From Pleodorina starrii (Eukaryota; Chlorophyta; Chlorophyceae; Chlamydomonadales; Volvocaceae): 64,000 bases of DNA. The DNA lies in contig BRXU01000038.1 in the NCBI GenBank assembly GCA_030267565.1, forward strand, positions 992,001 to 1,056,000, written 5' to 3'. Below the pieces are notes generated by a model. It ran no database searches. It was not told where the DNA came from and saw only the letters and a program-made list of their open reading frames with translations. The position numbers were made by a program, and so were the translations under genes. Of the stretch, positions 11,281-19,826 are shown one piece after another (the first letter of the stretch is position 1; the number at the start of each line of letters is the position of its first letter).

Positions 11281-12342
11281 GCGCCCAGCCCAGCCAGGCA
11301 GCAGCTCAGCTGACAGGGCAGCCGGGGCCGTCGTGAGCGGGGTGTTGGGAGTCGGGGGTATCGGTGTTTGAGGTTCTTAGGGTGCGAGGGGCCTCGAGGG
11401 TGGGGGGAGTGCGGTGCGGGTTGCCTAGGGAGGGGGGTGCGGTGCGGGGCTTGCTGTGGGTGGGGCCTGAGGGGGTCTTGGGGGTCGGGGGAGCTTCGGA
11501 GCAGGGGTGGTGTGGTGCAGGCTGCTGCGGGAGGCAGGTGCGGTTCGGGGGCTGCTGTCTTGAGGGGTCACCCCCTGTGTGGGGTCTGTGGGTGTTTTGT
11601 CGCAGGCGCTCTCGTGCTCTGGTCTCCGACCCGGCGGTGCTCTCCCTGCGGCCTGGAGGGGGTTTTTGGGGGACGGGGAGTCTTGGGAGTGGGGTGCGCG
11701 CGGCGCAGGGGGGTCTGGGGAGGGTTTCGGAGGGGGTCTGGGGAGGGGCGGGGGGGCTTCGGTGCAGGGTTGGTGCGGTGCAGGCTGCCGTGGGAGGCAG
11801 GTGCGGTTCTGGGGTCGCTGTCTGGAGGGGACGCCCCCAGGGTGGGGTCTGCGGGAGTCTTGTCGCCGGCGCTCTTGTGCCCTGGCTTCCAGCCAGGCGG
11901 TGCTGCCCCTGCTGCGCCCGTGGGGGTTCTTGGGAGCCGGGGGGCCGCGGGAGTGCGGTTCCTGCGGTGTGGGGTGTCTTGGGAGGGAGGTGTGTCTTGG
12001 GGCCTGCTGTCTTGCGGGGACGCCCCCAGGGTGGGGTCGGTTGTTGTTTATCTCTGGTGCACTTCGTGTGGCGCCGTCCCTGCGGCTTTTGTGGCTCTGG
12101 GAGGCGGTTTAGGTGGTGCGGGGTTCTCTTCGGGCGTGCTGTGGTTTTCCTGTTTCCTCTGGTGCTCCCCGGCGGGGGGGGCTTGTCTGCCCTGGTTCGC
12201 CGTGGCGGTTGCCCGGTTTTGTTTGCCGTTCCTGTTGCTGTCGCCCTGGGTGTAGGCTGTTGAGGTTGTGCAGGTTGTGGTTGTGTTGTCGCTGTGGTCG
12301 CTGTTGGGGCCATTGCTGGGGTTTGTCCTCGGTGACGGGCCT
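11281..12342 (+). mobile_element. LINE copy D: truncated at both ends
   Basis: Starts at the shared ORF2-tail junction and runs through the G-rich 3' UTR, but stops at GGTGACGGGCC, where it joins satellite CTTCCAAAGG. The minisatellite, terminal segment and poly(A) are missing. Short internal deletions are also present: about 16 bp around 12252 and about 8 bp near 12310. Loss of the 3' end with GGCC shared at the join points to recombination rather than retrotransposition. Copy E has the same right junction. Confidence 0.85.
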
Positions 12343-12573
12343 TCCAAAGGCTTCCGGCCCACAGAAAGCCATCCGGGCTCCCCAAGTGCCGTCCGGTCCC
12401 TCCCACGGCATTCCGGGCCCTATGAAGGCCTCACGGGCCCTCAGAACGGCTTCCTGCCCCCCGAGGGCCTTCCGGGCTTCTGAAGGCCTTCCGGGCCCTC
12501 CAAAGGCGTTCTGGGGCTCCCAAACGGCCTTCCGGGCCCTCTGATCGCCTTCCAGGCATTCCAAAGGCTTCCA
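12343..12573. repeat. 217-bp satellite block S4 (one monomer)
   Basis: A single satellite monomer (231 bp) between LINE copies D and E. With D it forms a 1,293-bp unit repeated directly downstream (11281-12573 and 12574-13866). Confidence 0.9.
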
Positions 12574-13635
12574 GCGCCCAGCCCAGCCAGGCAGCAGCTC
12601 AGCTGACAGGGCAGCCGGGGCCGTCGTGAGCGGGGTGTTGGGAGTCGGGGGTATCGGTGTTTGAGGTTCTTAGGGTGCGAGGGGCCTCGAGGGTGGGGGG
12701 AGTGCGGTGCGGGTTGCCTAGGGAGGGGGGTGCGGTGCAGGGCTTGCTGTGGGTGGGGCCTGAGGGGGTCTTGGGGGTCGAGGGAGCTTCGGAGCAGGGG
12801 TGGTGTGGTGCAGGCTGCTGCGGGAGGCAGGTGCGGTTCGGGGGCTGCTGTCTTGAGGGGTCACCCCCTGTGTGGGGTCTGTGGGTGTTTTGTCGCAGGC
12901 GCTCTCGTGCTCTGGTCTCCGACCCGGCGGTGCTCTCCCTGCGGCCTGGAGGGGGTTTTTGGGGGACGGGGAGTCTTGGGAGTGGGGCGCGCGAGGCGCA
13001 GGGGGGTCTGGGGAGGGTTTCGGAGGGGGTCTGGGGAGGGGCGGGGGGGCTTCGGTGCAGGGTTGGTGCGGTGCAGGCTGCCGTGGGAGGCAGGTGCGGT
13101 TCTGGGGTCGCTGTCTGGAGGGGACGCCCCCAGGGTGGGGTCTGCGGGAGTCTTGTCGCCGGCGCTCTTGTGCCCTGGCTTCCAGCCAGGCGGTGCTGCC
13201 CCTGCTGCGCCCGTGGGGGTTCTTGGGAGCCGGGGGGCCGCGGGAGTGTGGTTCCTGCGGTGTGGGGTGTCTTGGGAGGGAGGTGTGTCTTGGGGCCTGC
13301 TGTCTTGCGGGGACGCCCCCAGGGTGGGGTCGGTTGTTGTTTATCTCTGGTGCACTTCGTGTGGCGCCGTCCCTGCGGCTTTTGTGGCTCTGGGAGGCGG
13401 TTTAGGTGGTGCGGGGTTCTCTTCGGGCGTGCTGTGGTTTTCCTGTTTCCTCTGGTGCTCCCCGGCGGGGGGGGCTTGTCTGCCCTGGTTCGCCGTGGCG
13501 GTTGCCCGGTTTTGTTTGCCGTTCCTGTTGCTGTCGCCCTGGGTGTAGGCTGTTGAGGTTGTGCAGGTTGTGGTTGTGTTGTCGCTGTGGTCGCTGTTGG
13601 GGCCATTGCTGGGGTTTGTCCTCGGTGACGGGCCT
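12574..13635 (+). mobile_element. LINE copy E: truncated at both ends
   Basis: A tandem duplicate of copy D with identical left and right breakpoints and identical small internal deletions. Corresponding sites are exactly 1,293 bp apart (11364/12657). Only scattered substitutions separate D and E, so the duplication is recent. Confidence 0.87.
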
Positions 13636-13866
13636 TCCAAAGGCTTCCGGCCCACAGAAAGCCATCCGGGCTCCCCAAGTGCCGTCCGGTCCCTCCCACG
13701 GCCTTCCGGGCCCTATGAAGGCCTCACGGGCCCTCAGAACGGCTTCCTGCCCCCCGAGGGCCTTCCGGGCTTCTGAAGGCCTTCCGGGCCCTCCAAAGGC
13801 GTTCTGGGGCTCCCAAACGGCCTTCCGGGCCCTCTGATCGCCTTCCAGGCATTCCAAAGGCTTCCA
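13636..13866. repeat. 217-bp satellite block S5 (one monomer)
   Basis: The second copy of the single monomer in S4, differing by a few bases (for example GGCCTTCC for GGCATTCC near 13700). It leads into copy F through the same CTTCCAG/CGCCC junction. Confidence 0.9.
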
Positions 13867-15386
13867 GCGCCCAGCCCAGCCAGGCAGCAGCTCAGCTGAC
13901 AGGGCAGCCGGGGCCGTCGTGAGCGGGGTGTTGGGAGTCGGGGGTATCGGTGTTTGAGGTTCTTAGGGTGCGAGGGGCCTCGAGGGTGGGGGGAGTGCGG
14001 TGCGGGTTGCCTAGGGAGGGGGGTGCGGTGCAGGGCTTGCTGTGGGTGGGGCCTGAGGGGGTCTTGGGGGTCGAGGGAGCTTCGGAACAGGGGTGGTGTG
14101 GTGCAGGCTGCTGCGGGAGGCAGGTGCGGTTCGGGGGCTGCTGTCTTGAGGGGTCGCCCCCTGTGTGGGGTCTGTGGGTGTTTTGTCGCAGGCGCTCTCG
14201 TGCTCTGGTCTCCGACCCGGCGGTGCTCTCCCTGCGGCCTGGAGGGGGTTTTTGGGGGACGGGGAGTCTTGGGAGTGGGGTGCGCGCGGCGCGGGGGGGT
14301 CTGGGGAGGGTTTCGGAGGGGGTCTGGGGAGGGGCGGGGGGGCTTCGGTGCAGGGTTGGTGCGGTGCAGGCTGCCGTGGGAGGCAGGTGTGGTTCGGGGG
14401 TCGCTGTCTGGAGGGGACGCCCCCAGGGTGGGGTCTGCGGGAGTCTTGTCGCCGGCGCTCTTGTGCCCTGGCTTCCAGCCAGGCGGTGCTGCCCCTGCTG
14501 CGCCCGTGGGGGTTCTTGGGAGCCGGGGGGCCGCGGGAGTGCGGTTCCTGCGGTGTGGGGTGTCTTGGGAGGGAGGTGTGTCTTGGGGCCTGCTGTCTTG
14601 CGGGGACGCCCCCAGGGTGGGGTCGGTTGTTGTTTGTCTCTGGTGTGCTTTGTGTGGCGCCGTCCCTGCGGCTTTTGTGGCTCTGGGAGGCGGTTTAGGT
14701 GGTGCGGGGTTCTCTTCGGGCGTGCTGTGGTTTTCCTGTTTCCTCTGGTGCTCCCCGGCGGGGGGGCCTTGTCCGCCCTGGTTCGCTGTGGCGGTTGCCC
14801 GGTTTTGTTTGCCATTCCTGTTGCTGTCGCCCTGGGTGTAGGGTTCGCCCCTTGGCTGTTGAGGTTGTGCAGGTTGTGTTTGTGTTGTCGCTGTGGTCGC
14901 TGTTGGGGCCTTTGCCCGGCCCTGGGGTTTGTCCTTGGTGACGGGCCCTGTTGTTGGTCAGTGGTGTTGGGCCCTGGTGTTGGGCTGTGGGGTTGGCCCT
15001 GGTGTTGGGCCGTGGTGTTGGCCCTGGTGTTGGGCTGTGGGGTTGGCCCTGGTGTTGGGCCGTGGTGTTGGCCCTGGTGTTGGGCCCTGGGGTTTGGCCC
15101 TGGTGTTGGGCCCTGGTGTTGGTTTCGGTTCCCTCCTCGGTGTCTTGGAGGAAGGGGTGGCCGTGTGTGCCGCCCGTGCAGCAGTGGCTCCTGGCCTCTT
15201 GCTGCCCCCGTCCCTGTCCCTGTCCTGTCTGCGAGTTTAGGCATTGCTTGGTTTTTCTCTCTCCTCGGCTCCTTGCTGTGGTTTCTTGGGCTTCTTTCCA
15301 GGTTGTTGTGGCTTGCCGGTCTTGCTCGGCTTGCCCGTTGGTCTTCGCTTTCCCAGTCCTTGTAACGTCCCTTGCAGAAAAAAAAA
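13867..15386 (+). mobile_element. LINE copy F: 5'-truncated 3' end with poly(A)
   Basis: Starts at the same truncation point as B-E but keeps the complete 3' UTR, minisatellite and terminal segment with an A9 tail (15378-15386). It lacks the nested AAACAGGCAG micro-insertion, so its 3' end is the ancestral form. The tail abuts ORF1 sequence of copy G directly, without satellite between. This tail-to-body junction resembles the nested LINE clusters known for Zepp-type elements of green algae, but no target duplication can be recognised. Confidence 0.85.
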
Positions 15387-16234
15387 CCAGCCGCCGAGCC
15401 CGCACCCACAGCCGCCCCGGCCCTCGGGAGGCCGGCTGCCTTGGGGGTGGCTGTGATGGCAGCAGGAGACAGCCCGGGCCCCCTGCCAGCACCAGCCCAG
15501 GCTCCCCGGCCGCCGGCGGCCCACCTCACTGGCCCACCCACCCCCTCCACGGCGGGATCAGGGCCCCCAGCCCCCAGCCCTGCCTCGGCTGCCCTCAGCC
15601 CTACCTCCCCTGGGATGGCTGATGGCCAGGCATGGTGGCGCCGACCCCAGCTGGCGGAGGCCCCGGACAGCCCCAACAGCCTCCCAGCTGTGTTGCGGAC
15701 CATCCAGGATGCGCAGAACCGGCGTCTGTCCCCATTCCCCCGGGCCGGGGTTGGCGCCAACCTCCAGGGCTGGGGCCCCAACTCCACTCCCATCGGTGGC
15801 ACCTTCTCCCCCCCTGAGGCTGAGCCGGCCACGATGGCGGCCCCCCCAGGGGCCCGCCAGGGCATCCCCAGTGGGGCCCTCCACCAGGAGCAGCAGGGCC
15901 CCTCCAGAGCCCCCACCTCTCCCCAGGCCGGCAGCACCGGGCGGTGGTGGCGACAACCGGACGCCTTCACCCGCCACCATCAGCCCCTCGACCCCACCTC
16001 GGCCAGGGGTGGGCCCACGCTGACCCAGCCACCGCCCCAGGCTTCACCCACAGGCACGGCTGGCCACCACGGCCCCGGGGGGGATGGGGGGCCCGAGCTG
16101 CCCCCCCAGCTGGCGCCCAGCCCCGGCTGGGCAGCTCGCGGCCCGCCGCCCCAGCTGGCCGCCCACAGCCCCACAGCGCAGGCCGCCAGCCCTCCACACC
16201 AGCCCGCGCCGGGCCCCAGCACTGCCCCGGGCCT

Positions 16235-16255
16235 GGGACTTTTTTTTTTTGGGAC
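16235..16255 (-). mobile_element. Poly(A)-only retro-insertion (T11, target duplication GGGAC)
   Basis: Copy H reads CCTGGGACTGCCGACC without interruption. G has GGGAC, then eleven T, then GGGAC again. A homopolymer flanked by a 5-bp direct repeat is what a retrotransposition event truncated to its poly(A) tail leaves behind, inserted on the minus strand. It shifts the ORF1 frame by one. Confidence 0.6.
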
Positions 16256-16411
16256 TGCCGACCGCGGAGCTCAACGTGCTGCGGGCCGCTAGCTTGATCA
16301 CAGCCACACCCAGCCAGTGGGCACCCGCCGCAGACACCCTTGCGGCTGGGTACCACGACCAGTTCGTGGATTACTTCGCGGCATGCCCCCACCCCGCCTG
16401 CTCGTCCCAGC

Positions 16412-16446
16412 TTAGGGTTTTAGGGTTTTAGGGTTTTAGGGTTTTA
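16412..16446 (+). repeat. Interstitial telomere repeat (TTTTAGGG)4
   Basis: Four TTAGGG-type units with TTTT spacing follow CTCGTCCCAGC inside ORF1 of copy G. TTTTAGGG is the known telomere repeat of Chlamydomonas. Copy H has no such sequence at this site. The array runs straight into an expanded 19-bp hairpin repeat. A short perfect telomeric array inside a mobile element fits telomerase- or template-mediated repair of a double-strand break; a former chromosome end is less likely because LINE sequence continues on both sides. Confidence 0.85.
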
Positions 16447-16555
16447 ACCGCCTTCCAGGCGGTTAACCGCCTTCCAGGCGGTTAACCGCCTTCCGTCTTA
16501 ACCGCCTTCCAGGCGATTAACCGCCTTCCAGGCATAACCGCCTTCCAGGCGGTTC
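16444..16555. repeat. 19-bp hairpin minisatellite in ORF1 (six units)
   Basis: Six copies of AACCGCCTTCCAGGCGGTT or shortened variants lie head to tail. Each can fold into a 7-bp stem with a 5-nt loop. Copy H has one unit at this place (ATCGCCTTCCAGGCGGTC, minus strand, about 28873-28890). The expansion is specific to G and abuts the telomere repeat, so both probably arose in one repair event. The core CGCCTTCCAGGC also occurs in unit 8 of the 217-bp satellite. Confidence 0.85.
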
Positions 16556-19480
16556 TGCGAAAGCTCTTCATCCGCCACCACCCCCGACTGGAGTCTCCGG
16601 AGCTCGTCGACCCCCGCCCCGTCGTGGTCGCCTTCTGCCGCCGGGCACTGCACCAGCTGGACCTGTCGCCCCCAGCGCCCCTCGGCGCAATGGAACTGGA
16701 CGCCCTCCTCCTGTGCGAGAACCACAGCTATGTGTCCCCACGGTGCCCGCCTGTTCTGCCCGAGGTGATGGCAGCGGCCCAATCAGCCCTGGAGCCCGCC
16801 CTCAAAGCTCAGACCGGCAATCGCAGCTCGGCCGGTGCATTTCTGAAGATCTACCATGACCATCTGAGCTCCCTGGCCCCATTCCTGCCGGGCCTGCAAC
16901 CCACCCCCGGGCACGTGCGCTCCTTCATCGTCGCTGCTCTGGGCCAACTGCAGCAGGCCCGAGCCCAACTCGCCCGCCACGACGGCCGCCCCTCCCGACG
17001 GGCGGCGCGTGGCGTGCAGCCATGAGGACCGACGGGACCGCGCCCACCTTCAAGCTCCTGACCGTAAACGTCAATGGGCTTGGGCGGGCGCGAGCCTCCA
17101 GGCTGCTCTGCTACCAGCAGCAGGTCGCAGGCAACCCGGATGTCACCTTGGTTCAGGAGGCGAAACTGGGCAGCAAAGCAGCACTACAGTCAGTTTTGCA
17201 ACGAGGCAGCGGCCCGGGGGCCCCCTGGCGGGGCAAATGGGGTTACAGCCCGGGCACGGACCTCAGCTGTGGGGCCGCCATCCTGGCACGGCCAGGGATC
17301 AGCCTGCCGGGCTGTGTGCAGCACCCGTACACCTCGGACACAGCCGGCCGTGTCTGCTGCTGGGACTGGGATATCCTCCACCTTCACCTCCGCCTCCTAT
17401 GCATCTACGCCCCGTCGGTGGCCGCCAGCCGCCCAGAGTTCTTCCAAAGCCTGCAGCCATACCTCGAGACAGACCGCCACATTCTGCTTGGAGGCGACCT
17501 TAACTGCGTCCTGCATGCGGGTGACGAAGCCCAACCGTCTGCCCATCGGGCCGGCGGGAGGCCTGCACTGCAGGCCCTGGTCAACGGGGCCAATCTGGTC
17601 GACCCCTGGCTGTCTTCCGGCGTGGGGGGGGGGCTTCACTCACCCAGCATCACCCACCAGACCGCCGGTGGCACGCCTGGACCGCTGGCTCATTAGCCAA
17701 CCTCTGCAGCAGTACGTGACAGCTGTTCGGGTGGTGCCAGGCGCCCCGGGGGATCATCATGGGGTGCTCTTGGAGCTGGTGCTGCCAGGGCTCCCCACCC
17801 TCGGCCGCAGCAGCTGGGCGTTCCCCACGTACCTGCTGTACCACCCCAGCCTGCTGCCCCGCCTGCAGTCGGCAGTGGAGCAGGCAATCCAGGCCGTCCA
17901 GCAGCAGGATGCAGCTGCTGACCCGCGCGAGGTGTGGGAATGTCTGAAAGGTCGCCTGTGCAGTGCAGCTGATCACCTCCACAGACAGCACCTGAAGGAC
18001 CAGGCCGCCAGCCTGAGGGCGGCCAAACACGCTGCGTGTGCAGCCCTGGCAGCCATGCAGCATGCTGTGCCCGGGCCCGATGCCGGCACCCTGGCAGCAC
18101 AGGCCTGCAGCCAGCTCACCACGGCAGTCAAACAGGCCGCCATCCGCCGCACAGCGGTGCTGGACGCCGCGTACACGCAGCATGGCGACAAGGGCACCGG
18201 CTGGTTCCACCAGCTCGGACGCGAGGTGTGCACCCGGGAGCCAGTCACCCACCTCTCAGTCCCGGGTCAGCCCCTCCCCGTTCCGCTCAGTGACCCGGGT
18301 GCGGCCGCCGCTATCACAGCCGCGGCCCACGCCATGTACAGCAGTGACAGCCCCACGGGTCTGTTCCGGGTGGAGCAGGTGGACCTGACAGCCCAAGACC
18401 AGCTCCTGCAGCACCTCCGCCGCTGGCTCCCCCAGCCCCTCAGGGAAGCTGCCGACGCAGCCCCAGCCGCCGGCGAGCTGCAGCTGGACGAACTTGCGGC
18501 TGCTCTGTCGTCCTGTCTGAATGGCACCGCCCCTGGCTCGGACGGCCTGCCTTATGAGGTGTACCGGGTGCTGTGGCCGCTGCTGGGCCCGCTGCTGCTC
18601 GCTGCAGCCAACGCAGCCTTCACCCAGGGATCCGTGGAGTCCGGGGCCGCTGCTGCCGACTCCCTGCCGCTCAGCTGGCGCGAAGGGGTCATCACTCTCA
18701 TCTACAAAGGCAAAGGCCTGCCCCGGCCCAGCCTGAGCAGCTACCGGTCCATCACCCTGCTCCAATGCGACTACAAGCTTGTCTGCAAGGCCGTCAGCAA
18801 TCGCCTACAGCCGGCACTGGACTACCTGATAGACCCGCTGCAGACTGCCTTCGTCAGCGGCCGGGACATCCGTGACAACACCCTTTACCACCTGGCCCTG
18901 GCGGAGTGGGTGCGGCACTCGCAGCAACCAGCAGCCCTCATCATGCTCGACATCGAGAAGGCCTACGACCGGGTCCATCGCCCCTGGCTCTACCGGGTGG
19001 CCGAGGCCATGGGCTTCGGTCAGCACACACAGCGCTGGCTGCACCTGCTCACGTCAGATGGCTCCTGCCGGGTGGTGGTCAATGGGCACCGGTCAGCACC
19101 TTTCCCGGTCCGCAACGGCCTTCAGCAGGGCAGCACCCTGTCGCCCGTCCTGTGGGTCATGCAGCTGGAACCCCTCACCTCGTACCTGCACCACCTGCGC
19201 AGCACCAACACTCTCAGCACCCCCACCCTCCCCAACAATGTGCCAGCCCCCCCTGTCACCCACCACGCGGACGATACGGTGCTCACGGTCAGCAATGTCG
19301 ACAGGGATGGGGAGGTCGCTACCGCGGCAGTCCAGCTGTTCTGCAGGGCAAGCAACGCACGGGTCAATGCCAGCAAGGGGAAGGGGATGGTGCTGGGCAC
19401 CCACGCGCCGGTGGTGGGGCCCAACACCGCAACCGTTGCGAGTTTCCCGACTCCCGGTGAGGAACCCCCACGCCACCTGG

Positions 19481-19826
19481 CAATGGTGAGGAACCCCCAC
19501 GCCACCCCACAGAAGCAGGCAATGGTTCATTGGCTGGCAACAGGGAAACCTTGCAATTCCCCCCGGGATCCCGGGATCGAAACCAGTCAGTGACCATTAC
19601 CCGGGGTGTGATGAGAAAGGAGGGTGCCCACCCCTGTCCCTGTCCCGTCCGGAGGTTTACAAGACTCATCATACAGTCATCAGCACCGTCCAGCTGGCCC
19701 CGTGGAGTCGCCCAGAAGCCTGGCACGCTAGCTACTCAGCAGAAGTGGCAGCATCAGTGGAGCCGCCAGACAACATGTGTGTCCCATGTCCCGAGTCGGG
19801 GTTCCTCCGGAATTAAAAAAAAAAAA
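19481..19826 (+). mobile_element. tRNA-derived SINE inserted in ORF2 of copy G
   Basis: About 346 bp, flanked by ACCTGG (19475-19480 and 19827-19832), ending CCGGAATT plus A13. It splits the ORF2 codons between PRHL and GIPL. Pol III A box TGGTTCATTGG (19523-19533) and B box GATCGAAAC (19575-19583) are 41 nt apart, as in tRNA-derived SINEs. The first 30 bp repeat the LINE flank GGTGAGGAACCCCCACGCC, a local duplication not found in the satellite copies. Copy H has the same SINE at the same site, so it predates the G/H duplication. Other copies: 42496-42730, 42985-43314, 43992-44318 and a 31-bp tail at 58468. Confidence 0.85.
19523..19583 (+). promoter_or_regulatory. Internal Pol III promoter (A and B boxes) of the SINE
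   Basis: TGGTTCATTGG fits TRGYNNANNNG and GATCGAAAC fits GWTCRANNC exactly, at tRNA-like spacing. The copy at 42985 has TGGCTCATTGG, an equally good A box, at 43007-43017, with the same B box. Confidence 0.7.

Larger units (their letters stand above)
15387..17025 (+). pseudogene. LINE ORF1 (copy G), 5'-truncated and interrupted
   Basis: Corresponds to the second half of ORF1 of copy H. It is Pro/Ala/Gly-rich and probably disordered up to about 16230, then a more structured C-terminal part follows, containing the stretches HDQFVDYFAACPHPACSS, FCRRALHQLDL and FLKIYHDHLSSLAPFLPGL. It ends RRAARGVQP at TGA 17023-17025. LINE ORF1 proteins usually bind RNA and form the particle with ORF2; I cannot identify a named fold in this half. 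Three lesions break it: the 16-bp insertion at 16240-16255 shifts the frame, and the telomere-repeat and 19-bp-repeat block at 16406-16555 adds a stop (TAG at 16419 region in the shifted frame). The original start lies beyond the left junction. Confidence 0.8.

Noticed and set aside
16412..16446. A real chromosome end or telomere
   Set aside because: Only four units, with ORF1 sequence of the same LINE continuing on both sides.
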